NCBI RefSeq assembly: GCF_004123795.1
Contig: NZ_MSSM01000005.1
Coordinates: 62,001-126,000 of the forward strand
Reading direction: 5' to 3'
Length of the DNA stretch: 64,000 nucleotides
Origin: Lacticaseibacillus chiayiensis
GTDB lineage: Bacteria > Bacillota > Bacilli > Lactobacillales > Lactobacillaceae
This document shows, piece by piece, positions 28,046 to 37,784 of this stretch; position 1 is the first letter of the stretch; the number at the start of each line of letters is the position of its first letter. The notes under the pieces are model-generated. The model made no database searches, was not told the DNA's origin, and saw nothing but the letters and a program-made list of their open reading frames with translations. The position numbers and the translations under genes were made by a program.

Positions 28046-28807
28046 TTAATCCCCAACCAGATGAAACATCATGACTGCCGCTGCGACCGCAACATTCAAC
28101 GATTCCGCCTTTCCGCGAATGGGAATATACAGGTTTGTATCGGTTTGCTTTAAAAGAACAGGATCCATCCCGTTGCCTTCATTGCCGACAATCAAACCGA
28201 ATTGGGCACTTGGCTGAATCTGGCGATAACTTTTAGCTTTCTCATTGAGTTCTGACCCATAAACCGGAATGCCGGCACGTTGCAGCGCTTTGATGATCGG
28301 CATCAGCTTGGCGGAGACAATGCGGACGTGGAACTGACTTCCCTGCATAGCCCGCAAAACTTTTGGTCCAAAGGCATCGGCCGTTCCCTGCCCGAAAATC
28401 ACGGTCTTAATGCCGGCAGCATCTGCCGTACGTACCAAGGTGCCCACATTACCGGGATCCTGAATCGCATCTAACAATAAAAATTGGCCACTCAAGGGAT
28501 CAGGTAATTGCTCAGCCTGCCGCGGCATCACGGCAAAGATACCTTGTGGCGTTTCGGTATCACTGAGATGTTCCGCCACCGATTCCGAGATCTGGGTGAT
28601 CTTGTCATAAAACGGCTTGAGCACGCGATCATCCAAATACTTTTCGGTAGCATAAATATCGTAAGGCGTCTGACCACTCGCCAGCGCCTCCTGAACTAAG
28701 TGGCGCCCTTCTAATAAGTAGCGACCGGCGTCTTTTTGATGTTTCTTAACGGTTAACTTTTTAGCAGTCTTGATTCTGTCATTCTTAGGTGATGAAATAT
28801 ACTCCAT
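28046..28807 (-). CDS. TrmH/SpoU-family RNA 2'-O-methyltransferase
   Basis: An S-adenosylmethionine-dependent RNA methylase of the SPOUT class, 253 residues. The N-terminal substrate-binding domain covers about 1-95 (SPKNDRIKTAKKL, GRYLLEGRHLVQEAL). The C-terminal knot domain has the three SpoU motifs: LDAIQDPGNVGTLVRTADA, IVGNEGNGMD and IPIRGKAESLNVAVAAAV. It resembles YsgA/RlmB-type enzymes. The RNA target cannot be assigned. SD AGAAGGAG fits the ATG. It is divergent from the acylphosphatase gene. Confidence 0.92.
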   Translation of the reverse strand: MEYISSPKNDRIKTAKKLTVKKHQKDAGRYLLEGRHLVQEALASGQTPYDIYATEKYLDDRVLKPFYDKITQISESVAEHLSDTETPQGIFAVMPRQAEQLPDPLSGQFLLLDAIQDPGNVGTLVRTADAAGIKTVIFGQGTADAFGPKVLRAMQGSQFHVRIVSAKLMPIIKALQRAGIPVYGSELNEKAKSYRQIQPSAQFGLIVGNEGNGMDPVLLKQTDTNLYIPIRGKAESLNVAVAAAVMMFHLVGD

Positions 28808-28914
28808 AAAAATTCTCCTTCTAATGCCAACGTTCGGCGTTTGTCACTTTTGGCGACAAGCCATCTTTTTAAAAATCCAACTTTAGTCCATTGTCGCCGT
28901 AACTATAAGCCTTA

Positions 28915-28923
28915 TGCTACACT
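28915..28923 (+). promoter_or_regulatory. Extended -10 promoter of the acylphosphatase gene
   Basis: TGCTACACT is an extended -10 element about 130 bp before the TTG start. No good -35 is spaced correctly. Confidence 0.5.
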
Positions 28924-29052
28924 AGTATGGACTGTGGAGAAAGCACGGTAGAAGACTTTGATGCTTTTTCACAGGCGGTTTTCTCACGAAATGAGCGCTC
29001 TTGGAAGCTTTTGATACTAGGAGCGCGTGATAGCAAGAAAGGAAGTGTCTTT

Positions 29053-29334
29053 TTGGTCAAACTCGCAAAACAAATCGTCGTCCGTGGCCGGGTGCAAGGC
29101 GTCGGTTTCCGCTGGGCCACGAAGATGATTGCAGATAATCTAAACATTAGTGGCACCATCGAAAACCGTTCTGACGGCTCTGTTTTCATTCAGGCAGCCG
29201 GCGAACCGCTTAATCTGGCCAAATTTGTCGCCCAGGTTAAAGCAGGCCCCAATCCCTATGCAAACGTTTCGACTTATGAAGAGAAGCCACTGGAAAACAT
29301 TCCTGATTTCCACGGTTTTCGCGTCACTGGTTGA
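29053..29334 (+). CDS. acyP: Acylphosphatase
   Basis: AcyP hydrolyses carboxyl-phosphate bonds such as in acetyl phosphate. The 93-residue protein carries the signature GRVQGVGFRWATKMIAD, with the phosphate-binding Arg and, further on, the catalytic Asn of GTIENRSDGSV. The start is TTG at 29053, 7 nt after AAAGGAAG; this gives the standard length, whereas the frame could extend to an ATG at 28927 without family support. A yidC homologue follows 58 nt later on the same strand. Confidence 0.93.
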   Translation: MVKLAKQIVVRGRVQGVGFRWATKMIADNLNISGTIENRSDGSVFIQAAGEPLNLAKFVAQVKAGPNPYANVSTYEEKPLENIPDFHGFRVTG

Positions 29335-29392
29335 ATCCATTCAGCCCATACAGTATAGTTAAACCCGATGACATTTTGAAGGGAAATTATTC

Positions 29393-30379
29393 ATGCACAA
29401 GTCGAAAAAAGTATTTACACTAGGAATTGTGGGCTTATTGCCTTTACTATTAGCCGCGTGTTCACCGACTACGAAACAAGGGGTCACGCTTAAACCACCA
29501 ACGGATCCATTCTTTGGCACTTTTTATAAAGTCATTGGGTTGCCACTTCAGCATCTGATGGAATGGATCGCTGGGTTTGTTGGCACATCAAGCAGCTATG
29601 GGATTGCGATAATCGTGATCACTTTACTGGTTCGCTTGATCGTGTTACCGCTCATGTTGCGACAACAACGGACCATGACAGCCTATCAGGAAAAACAAAA
29701 AATCCTTCAGCCACAACTGAAAATTGTCCAAGAAGCAACCAAAAAGGCCAAGACCCCGGAACAACAATTAGCCGCGAATAACTACATGCGGAAAATTTAT
29801 TCCGCCAACGGAACGAGTATGATTCCGTCCATGGGCTGTTTGCCGATGCTCATTCAGTTGCCGATTTTCTCAGGCCTGTATCAGGCCATTGCGTACTCAC
29901 CGGAAATCTCGCGTGCGACCTTTTTTGGCATTCAGTTAGGTCATTCCAACTTCATTGTCACGATTTTAGCAACCTTGCCTTACATCGTTGTCAGCCTGAT
30001 CATGTTGCAGGGCGTGCCGCCGGAGCAACGAAAGGCAATGCAGACAACAGCCTTTTTGAACCCGATCATGACGTTTATTTTTTGTATGATGTATAACGCT
30101 GGGTTGGGTCTCTATTTTGGCGCTGGCGGCATCATCCTTATCATTCAACAAGCCATTGTGACTTATATCGTAACGCCTAACATTCGTAAGCGACTCGATG
30201 AAGAAATGGAAGAAAATCCGCCAGTCATTGTCGTAAATGAACATACCTTTGATGACTGGGGCAAAGTTACCGCTACGGCAAGCGCAACTGGCAACAGTCA
30301 CCAGCCAGCAGATCCTGATGCTATCGACCATAACAAATTACGCAAGCGTAATGCCGGTAAGCAGCGACCGCGCAAATAA
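29393..30379 (+). CDS. yidC: Membrane protein insertase YidC/OxaA
   Basis: YidC inserts and folds membrane proteins, alone or with Sec. The precursor has a lipoprotein signal peptide with lipobox LLAAC (Cys23). Five membrane helices follow, with the conserved Arg in the first core helix (VRLIVLPLML) and a basic cytoplasmic loop before SMGCLPMLIQLPIFSGLYQAI. The C-terminal tail (about 285-328) is charged and ends in KQRPRK, typical of ribosome-contacting tails. Length is 328 residues. Firmicutes usually have two copies; the other would be by rnpA near oriC, so this is probably the YidC2-type gene. Confidence 0.95.
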   Translation: MHKSKKVFTLGIVGLLPLLLAACSPTTKQGVTLKPPTDPFFGTFYKVIGLPLQHLMEWIAGFVGTSSSYGIAIIVITLLVRLIVLPLMLRQQRTMTAYQEKQKILQPQLKIVQEATKKAKTPEQQLAANNYMRKIYSANGTSMIPSMGCLPMLIQLPIFSGLYQAIAYSPEISRATFFGIQLGHSNFIVTILATLPYIVVSLIMLQGVPPEQRKAMQTTAFLNPIMTFIFCMMYNAGLGLYFGAGGIILIIQQAIVTYIVTPNIRKRLDEEMEENPPVIVVNEHTFDDWGKVTATASATGNSHQPADPDAIDHNKLRKRNAGKQRPRK

Positions 30380-30393
30380 GCCGGTCAAATTTC

Positions 30394-30424
30394 CAAGTCG
30401 CCCGTTTTTTCGAGCGGCTTTTTT
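30394..30424 (+). terminator. Terminator of yidC
   Basis: AAGTCGCCCG-T6-CGAGCGGCTTTTTT forms a 10-bp stem with one wobble and one mismatch, followed by Ts. Confidence 0.75.
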
Positions 30425-30460
30425 GATACTGTGCGCGATCACCTTCAACCGTGCGATAAC

Positions 30461-30503
30461 AAAATCGGCTGCAGAGACAAAATTTGTCTTTGCAGCCGAT
30501 TTT
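30461..30503. terminator. 43-nt near-perfect palindrome, terminator for the histidine kinase
   Basis: AAAATCGGCTGCA and TGCAGCCGATTTT flank AGACAAA/TTTGTCT; the arms form almost 21 bp with a minimal loop. It lies 38 nt from the stop of the minus-strand kinase and ends in Ts on both strands, so it can stop both transcripts. Confidence 0.85.
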
Positions 30504-30541
30504 GCGTGAAAAGCGCTACTCGTTTTCTGTCAACTTCGAAG

Positions 30542-32131
30542 TCACAAATTACTTTTAATCGTGGTACCGCTTTTTGGCGCAGCCGCCTGCTTGGCTTCTT
30601 CCTGAGCCTTAAGTGCCTTAGCTTTTGCTTCAGTAATCGTCGGCAAATCAATCCGGAAAATAGAGCCGTGGCCCAGCGCCGAGTCAACTTCAATTTGGCC
30701 GTGGTAACTTTCGATTAACTGCTGAGCGATCGATAAACCGAGCCCATTGCCGCCTTTTTCCCGACTACGAGCTTTGTCGACGCGGTAAAAGCGGTTGAAT
30801 ACGCGATGCCGATCTGCTTCGGCAATGCCTTCGCCGAAATCCTGCACGGCCAAAGCAACGCCATCCCCGCTGCTTTGGGCCATCGAAACGTGGATCTCTT
30901 TTCGGGTAGTCGAATATTTGACCGCATTATCCATTAAAATAATCATGACTTGCTCTAGATGATTACGATACATACGAACATACGTTGTCTTCTCGAGGTC
31001 ATCATCTAACGTAAAGGTGAAGTCGGGATGAATCATACGAAAATCAGCGACAACCTGTTGAACGGTTTTATGCACATCGACCACGGCATTAGGAAATTGG
31101 ACATCCACCTGATCGGCCCGGGTCAGATCCAGCATCTCCTGAATCAGGCTCTTCATGCGAGTGATTTCCTGCAACGATGCCTTCAAAGACTCATCTAAAA
31201 CCTCAGGATCATCCTTGCCCCACCGATTCAACAGTTGCAGGTGGCCTTCCAAAATGGCAACCGGCGTCCGCAATTCATGTGATACATCCTGCACAAATTC
31301 GCCTTGCTGGTCAATGTACCGCTGAATGCGATCTAACATGCCGTTAAATTCGAGCACTAGATCACCAAGCTCATCGTTACGTTTGAGCGCCGGTATTCGG
31401 ACAGTACTTTCAGGCTCCTCATTCACCACATCAATGGCATTCGTGATTAATCTAATTGGTTTTAAGAAGCGCGTTGCCAAAATATAACCAATCAGAATTG
31501 AAATCAATACCGCCGCAAAGCTTAAACCCACGATTAGTAACGTGATTTCGTGCATGGTCGCATGAAACGCCGTTAGTTTATTCGTTACTTGTACATAACC
31601 AATTAAGTTAGAATTCGTAGCCGAGTATATCGGCGCAGTGCCTACCAGACCATTAAAATCGCCAATATGGCTCTCTTGTACCTCGGTACCATGAACCTTG
31701 CCTAATGTGATGGGCGTATCCCGCGACTGAAAAATATTCGTACGATCACGTGAGAAAACCGATACGCTCACATCAGCCTGCGCCAACTTTTGAATCACCG
31801 AATCGGAGAAAATTCGTTCTCGTGATTCACTCGGTGCCGGTAACGAAGGTTGGTCCGATGCTGTTGTCCCTTCCAACCGCGGAACAACCTGGGCAATGGT
31901 CAAATCGCCACTGACTGGGGAAAGTCGTTGGACGACGGTACTAAGCGTGTCCGTGACGGTTCGGCGCTCCTGATTCAAAAGGATTTGTCGCATCGCGCCG
32001 TATAGAATCATCGAAAAAGTGACAAAAGTGACAAAAATCCCAACACCAACCGTTACGGCCCATTTGACCTTTAACGAGATGCGGGGACTTTTCTTCTTTT
32101 GCCCAGTAACTGTCTGTTTAATTGCCATCAC
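30542..32131 (-). CDS. Sensor histidine kinase (ArlS/EnvZ class)
   Basis: A 529-residue membrane kinase. Membrane helix 1 (about 25-50) and helix 2 (about 195-220) enclose an extracytoplasmic sensor of about 145 residues. HAMP follows, then HisKA with FVQDVSHELRTPVAILEG (phospho-His about 290) and the HATPase motifs N (MDNAVKYS), G1 (DFGEGIAE) and G2 (GNGLGLSIAQQL). The C-terminal about 40 residues are an Ala/Lys-rich tail. Start is GTG or the ATG right after it, overlapping the regulator stop (ATGA), so the pair is co-translated. The signal is unknown. Organisation resembles ArlRS/CsrRS-type systems. Confidence 0.93.
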   Translation of the reverse strand: MMAIKQTVTGQKKKSPRISLKVKWAVTVGVGIFVTFVTFSMILYGAMRQILLNQERRTVTDTLSTVVQRLSPVSGDLTIAQVVPRLEGTTASDQPSLPAPSESRERIFSDSVIQKLAQADVSVSVFSRDRTNIFQSRDTPITLGKVHGTEVQESHIGDFNGLVGTAPIYSATNSNLIGYVQVTNKLTAFHATMHEITLLIVGLSFAAVLISILIGYILATRFLKPIRLITNAIDVVNEEPESTVRIPALKRNDELGDLVLEFNGMLDRIQRYIDQQGEFVQDVSHELRTPVAILEGHLQLLNRWGKDDPEVLDESLKASLQEITRMKSLIQEMLDLTRADQVDVQFPNAVVDVHKTVQQVVADFRMIHPDFTFTLDDDLEKTTYVRMYRNHLEQVMIILMDNAVKYSTTRKEIHVSMAQSSGDGVALAVQDFGEGIAEADRHRVFNRFYRVDKARSREKGGNGLGLSIAQQLIESYHGQIEVDSALGHGSIFRIDLPTITEAKAKALKAQEEAKQAAAPKSGTTIKSNL

Positions 32132-32814
32132 GAACGCATGACATAGCCGGTTCCCCGAACCGTCTGAATATAACTTGGTTCACCTGGCCGATCGATTTTG
32201 TTACGAATATAGCGGACGTAGACATCGACAACATTCGTTTCAACATCGGAATTGTAACCCCAGACCTTGGAAAGCAAGACATCACGGGCCAAAACCACGT
32301 TGACGTTCTCCATCAAAGTCAGGAGCAATTCATACTCACGCTTGGTCAGCTCAATAATGTCATCACCGCGGCGAACAACCCGGTTTTCCTTCTCAATCAC
32401 AAGATCACGATATTTGATCGTAGTTTGTTTGGCCGTGTTATTTTCGCCTTCGATGCTAATTCGGCGTAACAACGCGCGTAATCGCGCCAGTAATTCTTCG
32501 ATGGCAAAAGGCTTGACAATATAATCGTCAGCGCCGTGATCCAAGCCACTAACACGATCAATCACGGAATCACGAGCCGTCATCATGATAATCGGCGTAT
32601 TCTTGACCTGACGTACCCGCCGGCAGACTTCAAGGCCATTCAACTCCGGCAACATCAAATCAAGCAGAATGGCATCCCAGTCTTCAGCCAACGCCGCCTC
32701 AAGTCCGGTGCGGCCATTGAAATGGACTTCTGTTTCATAGCCTTCGTGTTTTAGTTCCAGCTCGACAAATCGAGCAAGATTTTTTTCATCCTCAATAATC
32801 AGTATTTTACTCAT
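32128..32814 (-). CDS. OmpR/PhoB-family response regulator
   Basis: A 228-residue two-domain regulator. The receiver has IEDE (8-11), the phospho-Asp in ILLDLMLPELNG (about 53), MMTARD and KPFAIEELLAR. The C-terminal winged helix (about 130-226) has LTKREYELLLTLMENVN and RYIRNKID...RGTGYVMR. The ATG at 32814, 7 nt after AAGGAG, is the start. It is the first gene of the two-component operon. Repeated TTCTCAT motifs upstream could be its operators. Confidence 0.94.
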   Translation of the reverse strand: MSKILIIEDEKNLARFVELELKHEGYETEVHFNGRTGLEAALAEDWDAILLDLMLPELNGLEVCRRVRQVKNTPIIMMTARDSVIDRVSGLDHGADDYIVKPFAIEELLARLRALLRRISIEGENNTAKQTTIKYRDLVIEKENRVVRRGDDIIELTKREYELLLTLMENVNVVLARDVLLSKVWGYNSDVETNVVDVYVRYIRNKIDRPGEPSYIQTVRGTGYVMRS

Positions 32815-33201
32815 CAGGGTCTCCTTATGCTTTCTTAGTAGCACCACACACGCAGCGCAGCTTTATTCGTGATTTCTCATTAAAAAACGATGCTAAGCCA
32901 GTTTAGCACAGTTTTCTCATTTTGGCTATAAGCCGCGTGATGATGGGCACAATTACCTTTGAAAAAAGTTTGCTCGGTGATTTTCTCATTTTTCAATCCG
33001 GATAGATTCTCATAAACAGGTCCACTCTCATACTCAACCCCGTTACCCACTCGCTCAGTACTTCTCTAATTTTATTTTCATAAGTGGTCTATCGATAATG
33101 ACTATCAAGCCATCGATGTACATCTTTAGCTCAACCTCTAACTAAAAAAGAGTCAACCCGCCTTGATTGCGGATTGACTCGATTGATTGGTTATTAAGAT
33201 T
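32815..33201. other. 387-bp intergenic region upstream of the two-component system
   Basis: No gene is seen here. The stretch holds four TTCTCAT motifs: TTTCTCAT at 32873, TTTTCTCAT at 32912 and again at 32981, and ATTCTCAT at 33006. A TGCTAA-N6-TTAGCA inverted repeat (32891-32908) overlaps a possible extended -10 (TGTGCTAAACT on the minus strand). The gnd terminator is at the right end. Confidence 0.6.
33144..33180 (-). terminator. Terminator of gnd
   Basis: GAGTCAATCCGC/GCGGGTTGACTC with a T6 tract on the minus strand. Confidence 0.8.
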
Positions 33202-34620
33202 TTAAGCCTCGTGGTACCAGCTATAATGGAAAATACCTTCACGATCGGTGCGTTCGTAAGTATGGGCACCAAAGTAATCGCGTTGTGCCTGCGTCAGGTT
33301 AGCAGGAAGAACTGGTGAACGATAAGAGTCGTAGTAGCTGATCGCTGCGGAGAAACCAGGAACCGGCACGCCTGCCTTAACTGCAAGACCGACCAGATCG
33401 CGAACACTTTCCTGATAATTCTTGGCGATATTCAGGAAGTAATCATCTAACAACAAGTTTTGCAAATCTGGCTTTTTGTTGTAAGCATCGGTGATGTTTT
33501 GCAAGAAACGGGCACGAATGATGCAGCCGGCACGCCAGATTTTTGCCAATTCACCATATTGAAGATTCCAGTCGTATTTTTCTGAAGCGAAGCGCATCTG
33601 TTCAAAGCCTTGTGCATACGACATCAACTTGCTGAAGTACAGAGCCTTGCGAATCATTTCGATGGCTTCTTTTTTATCGACCGAAACGTTAGCAACTGGC
33701 TTCGGCAAAACCTTGCTTGCTGCTACGCGTTCCTGCTTCATTGCACTGATGTAACGTGCATAAACGGATTCCGTGATCACACTTTGCGGAACCCCTAATT
33801 CAAGTGCTGATTGTGACGACCACTTGCCGGTGCCTTTGTTACCCGCGCGATCCAAAATGACATCTACAATCGGCTTGTCACTGCCAAGATCATCCTTGCG
33901 TGTCAGAATATCGGCGGTAATGTCAATGAGATAAGAGTCCAATTCGCCTTTGTTCCATTCGCTGAAGATGTCGGCAATTTCTTTAACATCCAAGCCAAGG
34001 AAGTTCCGCATCAAGTTGTAACTTTCAGCAATCAGTTCCATGTCACCGTATTCGATACCATTGTGAACCATTTTGACATAATGGCCAGCCCCATTTGGCC
34101 CGATATAGGTCACACATGGCGCGCCATCGTCAGCTTTTGCAGAGATGGCTTCAAGAATCGGCGCAACCAGATCATAGGCTTCTTTTTGGCCACCTGGCAT
34201 GAGCGACGGACCGTGGAGCGCGCCTAATTCGCCGCCAGAAACACCCATCCCGATGAAGTTGATGCCCGATTTGTCTAATTCGGCACTCCGCCGCATGGTG
34301 TCTTCAAAGAACGTATTCCCACCATCAATTAAAACGTCGCCTTTATCAAGCAGCGGCAACAATTCTTTGATGACCGCGTCAGTGCCGGCGCCAGCTTTGA
34401 CCATCATAATAATACGCCGCGGCTTTTCCAGCGAAGCAACAAAGTCCTCGATTTTATAACTTGGTACCAACTTCTTATCTGGATGCTCATCCACAACCGC
34501 CTTGGTTTTACTTCCGGTTCGATTGTAGATTGCAACGGTATTGCCGCGGTTTTCAATGTTCAAGGCAAGATTTTTGCCCATCACGGCCATGCCAACAACC
34601 CCGATTTGTGGTTTATCCAT
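33202..34620 (-). CDS. gnd: 6-phosphogluconate dehydrogenase (decarboxylating)
   Basis: Gnd oxidises 6-phosphogluconate to ribulose-5-phosphate and CO2 in the oxidative pentose-phosphate/phosphoketolase route. The Rossmann motif [15 protein letters not shown] is at about 6-20; NRTG favours NADP. Substrate motifs are [20 protein letters not shown] and [18 protein letters not shown] (catalytic Lys). The C-terminus has [15 protein letters not shown]. The ATG at 34620, 8 nt after GAGGAGG, gives 472 residues, the standard length. Confidence 0.97.
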   Translation of the reverse strand: MDKPQIGVVGMAVMGKNLALNIENRGNTVAIYNRTGSKTKAVVDEHPDKKLVPSYKIEDFVASLEKPRRIIMMVKAGAGTDAVIKELLPLLDKGDVLIDGGNTFFEDTMRRSAELDKSGINFIGMGVSGGELGALHGPSLMPGGQKEAYDLVAPILEAISAKADDGAPCVTYIGPNGAGHYVKMVHNGIEYGDMELIAESYNLMRNFLGLDVKEIADIFSEWNKGELDSYLIDITADILTRKDDLGSDKPIVDVILDRAGNKGTGKWSSQSALELGVPQSVITESVYARYISAMKQERVAASKVLPKPVANVSVDKKEAIEMIRKALYFSKLMSYAQGFEQMRFASEKYDWNLQYGELAKIWRAGCIIRARFLQNITDAYNKKPDLQNLLLDDYFLNIAKNYQESVRDLVGLAVKAGVPVPGFSAAISYYDSYRSPVLPANLTQAQRDYFGAHTYERTDREGIFHYSWYHEA

Positions 34621-34769
34621 CACGTGGACCTCCTCATTAATTTCAACATTTACACCACTCATGTTAGCAGAAACAGCCTTGATTTAACAGTCTTCAGAAG
34701 GCTTGCCAGGCAGGTAAACTGTATTATTTTCAAGCTAGTCAAGTTTAGACTGAGTAGTGACCAAACCTA

Positions 34770-34812
34770 TAAAAAAGCAGTGCCCCGACTTATGCCAGTG
34801 GGCACTGCTTAA
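34770..34812 (-). terminator. Terminator of the YceD-family gene
   Basis: AGCAGTGCCC/GGGCACTGCT, a perfect 10-bp stem with a 14-nt loop and six Ts on the minus strand. Confidence 0.85.
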
Positions 34813-34888
34813 TTCATGACTTGAACCTAGTATCTGTTCACCTTTTATCATTCAGGCTTAGCTGGTTTTTTAGCAACAGGCAGACTCA

Positions 34889-35437
34889 TCACGATTTATC
34901 CTGATCCGGAAACATCCCCTTCAACTTTGCAAAGGGATTATCTGCCTTCTTTCCCTCTTCTATCCGTTTCTTGTACTCATCTTCGGCAAGCACTTCCCAT
35001 TCATCTCCGGCAGGCATATCACCAGTGGCTACTTCTTCCGGTGTGAGCACTTGCATCGGAATGCTGAGCAACAGATGATCCTCGACTGCTGGCAAAAGGT
35101 TCAGTTCGGATTCTTCGAGTGGCATCAAAATTTCGCCATCTTCATACTGATCCGCATGGCCTTCATCTGTTAAATAGATTTCACTAAAAGTAAAGTTCTG
35201 CGGCATCGTCACCGGTTTCAGACTCCGAGTGGACGGCACCACGAGCGTACCGGTCAGATTAACACTGACCAAAAAATCGCCGCGATCATACAACACATCC
35301 CCACTCACCTGAATGGGACTCACGTCAAGAATCTCCGGATCACGATCCTGCAAATCAGCTTTGACATCTAACGTGGTACTAAAGTGTAGCGGTTGTTCAT
35401 CATGTTTCATTAATTCCTGAATGGTCCATTTCAACAT
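34889..35437 (-). CDS. YceD family protein (DUF177)
   Basis: The 182-residue protein shows the DUF177 pattern: a strand-rich N-terminal half (VSGDVLYDRGDFLVSVNLTGTLVVPSTRSL) and an acidic second half (ESELNLLPAVEDHLLLSIPM). The family is linked to 23S rRNA accumulation and is normally directly upstream of rpmF (ribosomal protein L32). Here no rpmF follows; only a 13-codon reading frame is found before the terminator. SD AAGGAGG precedes the start. Confidence 0.9.
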   Translation of the reverse strand: MLKWTIQELMKHDEQPLHFSTTLDVKADLQDRDPEILDVSPIQVSGDVLYDRGDFLVSVNLTGTLVVPSTRSLKPVTMPQNFTFSEIYLTDEGHADQYEDGEILMPLEESELNLLPAVEDHLLLSIPMQVLTPEEVATGDMPAGDEWEVLAEDEYKKRIEEGKKADNPFAKLKGMFPDQDKS

Positions 35438-35494
35438 GGCGATCCTCCTTAAAAATACATTCGAAAGCCCAGGACCTTCGGATAAAAAATCGAT

Positions 35495-36640
35495 TCATAC
35501 GCCTGGAATGAGTGGCGGTCGACCATAATTCTGTTCAACGCCGCTAATGGCTGTAATCAATCGATCTGCGCGATGGGTCATGGCCAAGACCCCATCCGGT
35601 GCAAGCATATCAGCACTGACACGTGTGAGCAAGGGGTACGGCAGGTCGTGTTTGACAGTGCGCAGATATTGCTGCCCGACAGAGGTGAACCCAAGAACAT
35701 GTAACTGTGGCAGGCGCCGAGCTTTCGTGACAGCAGCGGTTGTCATATTGAGCGTGATGGCTAAGGCAAGCCGACGTAATCGAGCATAGGTATAACGTTT
35801 TGACTTAACCCGGCGCAAAAACTCGGTCATATCATTTACACCATCAATCTGCTGGGTGAACCGGTATTCCAACCCCTCTGCCATCGTCGCCACTTGCCGT
35901 AATTCAGCTAAATCAGCTGTTTGCAGGCGAAATTTTAGCCATGGGAAAAATTGTGACCAGCCATATTGCTGTTGCTCAGCATAAATCGAAATCAAGTCTG
36001 ATGGCACAATATCTGCGACGGACTCCCTTTGACGCAAGCGCTGCCGCACCGCTGAAGCACTGGCAAGATTAGCCTTGATCTGCTGGTCATCATGTCCAAC
36101 GCTTTGTCGCCCAAATGGATAAAGCTGCATTGGCACCTGTAATGCCAAAACCGCTTTAGCATAACTCAGGCCCAACATAAAATTCGGATCGGTCTGAGTA
36201 ATCCCCGCCACCTTCGCATAGGCAGCATTAAGCTGGGTCGCATAGGTCTGCGTGTAATCGGCAAAACCTGGATCCGTTAAATCAGTGGCCGCCAATTGCT
36301 CGGCAAGCTTTAAATAGGCTAGCTCAGGATGCTCGGTTCCAAATGCCAGTGCCGGCACATGCAACGCTGCTAAGGCCGACACACCAGCCTGGGCGAATTG
36401 ATCGGCCGCTTGAACGGCGCCGGTGACCGGCAATTCAATCACAATATCGGCGCCATGACTCAATGCTGCTTCTGCGCGTACCCACTTATCAAAAATCGCC
36501 GGTTCGCCACGCTGCACATAATTGCCTGACATGACCACCACAACGACATCTGCGTGTGTTAAACTTCGCGCTTTAGCTAGTGCAAAAGCATGGCCCGAGT
36601 GAAACGGATTAAATTCCGCAATCATGCCAACAGCTTGCAT
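35495..36640 (-). CDS. tmcAL: tRNA(Met) cytidine acetate ligase
   Basis: TmcAL (formerly YlbM) makes N4-acetylcytidine at C34 of elongator tRNA-Met from acetate and ATP. The nucleotidyltransferase motifs are [13 protein letters not shown] (about 5-17) and [12 protein letters not shown] (about 49-60), with FGTEH further on. The ATG at 36640, seven nt after GGAGG, gives 381 residues; a longer frame would overlap yqeM. In other Firmicutes it sits with the same yqe cluster, as here. Confidence 0.93.
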   Translation of the reverse strand: MQAVGMIAEFNPFHSGHAFALAKARSLTHADVVVVVMSGNYVQRGEPAIFDKWVRAEAALSHGADIVIELPVTGAVQAADQFAQAGVSALAALHVPALAFGTEHPELAYLKLAEQLAATDLTDPGFADYTQTYATQLNAAYAKVAGITQTDPNFMLGLSYAKAVLALQVPMQLYPFGRQSVGHDDQQIKANLASASAVRQRLRQRESVADIVPSDLISIYAEQQQYGWSQFFPWLKFRLQTADLAELRQVATMAEGLEYRFTQQIDGVNDMTEFLRRVKSKRYTYARLRRLALAITLNMTTAAVTKARRLPQLHVLGFTSVGQQYLRTVKHDLPYPLLTRVSADMLAPDGVLAMTHRADRLITAISGVEQNYGRPPLIPGV

Positions 36641-36687
36641 AAACACCTCCAGAATCGTCTTCGTCAATGACATCATGTTCGCTTTTG

Positions 36688-37425
36688 CTATCGCTTCTTC
36701 GCATGAAAGAACCAACGGGTACTCTTGGCCGAAACTGGCTGCATGCCAAAATCAGCCGTGACTTCAATCTTTTCAAAGCCGGTTGCCTGCAACGCTGCCA
36801 AATAATCTTCCAGCGGATAAGTTCGTTCCTTGTGCGTTTCAGTTAGCGGCTTGTAGGCATCTAAGCCCTCGTCATAGATGAAAAAGGTCAGATCGTGTTC
36901 GATACTATGCGGCTTTTCACCGACAAAGCTATTCCACAAAAAGGCAAAGTCATCACTTTGATAATTGTACATATAGCCAGGAAAAACCTGATCCATCTGG
37001 TAAAGCGAGTGGGCATCAAAAAGAAAATCCCCGCCTGAAGGTAGCAATGCCGCCACCTGGGCGAAGACTTGCCTAACTGCACCAAGATCGGGCATATAGC
37101 AAATGGAATCATCAAAACACGTGACAACCGGAAACGTTGGCAAATCTTGCAAATCCCGCATATCGCCTTGAATCAAATTCAATTCGACCCCAGCATCAAC
37201 AGCCTTTTCTTTTGCTAATGTCAACATATCGGCCGATAGATCAAAATTCGTGACCTGGTACCCTGCCTCAGCCAACATCACTGCAAGAAAACCCGACCCG
37301 CCAGCCAGTTCCAGCAATGGCTGATGATTCGGCACCACCCTTTTTTTGACATAGTCGCGCCAGCGTAAGTACAGCGATTGATCCATCAGCTGATCATAAA
37401 CTTCAGCAAATGTGGTGTAAATCAT
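36688..37425 (-). CDS. yqeM: YqeM-type SAM-dependent methyltransferase
   Basis: A class I Rossmann methyltransferase of 245 residues. SAM motif I is [17 protein letters not shown] (about 38-54), with NFDLSADML as motif II and CFDDSICYM in the substrate region. Substrate unknown. The start overlaps rsfS by 4 nt (ATGA), and its place after rsfS is conserved in Bacillus and lactobacilli. Confidence 0.92.
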   Translation of the reverse strand: MIYTTFAEVYDQLMDQSLYLRWRDYVKKRVVPNHQPLLELAGGSGFLAVMLAEAGYQVTNFDLSADMLTLAKEKAVDAGVELNLIQGDMRDLQDLPTFPVVTCFDDSICYMPDLGAVRQVFAQVAALLPSGGDFLFDAHSLYQMDQVFPGYMYNYQSDDFAFLWNSFVGEKPHSIEHDLTFFIYDEGLDAYKPLTETHKERTYPLEDYLAALQATGFEKIEVTADFGMQPVSAKSTRWFFHAKKR

Positions 37426-37781
37426 GCCTCAACCCACTGATCAACGTTGACAAGCGGTGCACTTTGCCACAACTTCTCAAGATTATAAAATTGACGTTCC
37501 TCTGGCATAAAGACATGGACCACCACATCATTTAGATCAATGAGCATCCATTTTGAACCCTTTTGGCCTTCGATGCGGCGAATATCAACACCCGCAGCTT
37601 CTTCTTTTTCTTCGATTTCATCCACAATCGCCTGTACCTGACGATCCGAAGTGCCGCTCATAATGACAAAATAATCTGCCAATAAACTCACGCCGCGCAT
37701 ATCCAAAGCGACGATATCCTCGGCACGCTTTGAATCGCCGGCTTTAACAGCAATTTCTAACATTGTTTTTGCGTCGACCAT
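37422..37781 (-). CDS. rsfS: Ribosomal silencing factor RsfS
   Basis: RsfS binds L14 on the 50S subunit and blocks joining with 30S in starvation. The 119 residues contain LDMRGVSLLADYFVIMSGTSDRQVQAI and EGQKGSKWMLIDLNDVVVHVFMPEERQFYNLEKLW, the family core. SD AAAGGAG. It starts 3 nt after yqeK. Confidence 0.96.
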   Translation of the reverse strand: MVDAKTMLEIAVKAGDSKRAEDIVALDMRGVSLLADYFVIMSGTSDRQVQAIVDEIEEKEEAAGVDIRRIEGQKGSKWMLIDLNDVVVHVFMPEERQFYNLEKLWQSAPLVNVDQWVEA

Positions 37782-37784
37782 AGA

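Noticed and set aside
28927-29052. N-terminal extension of acylphosphatase to the ATG at 28927
   Set aside because: The added 42 residues do not belong to the compact acylphosphatase family, and a good SD serves the TTG at 29053.
34870-34915. 13-codon ORF (MSLPVAKKPAKPE) after the YceD gene as a possible rpmF remnant
   Set aside because: Too short and without the L32 signature; only the Lys/Pro-rich look is similar.
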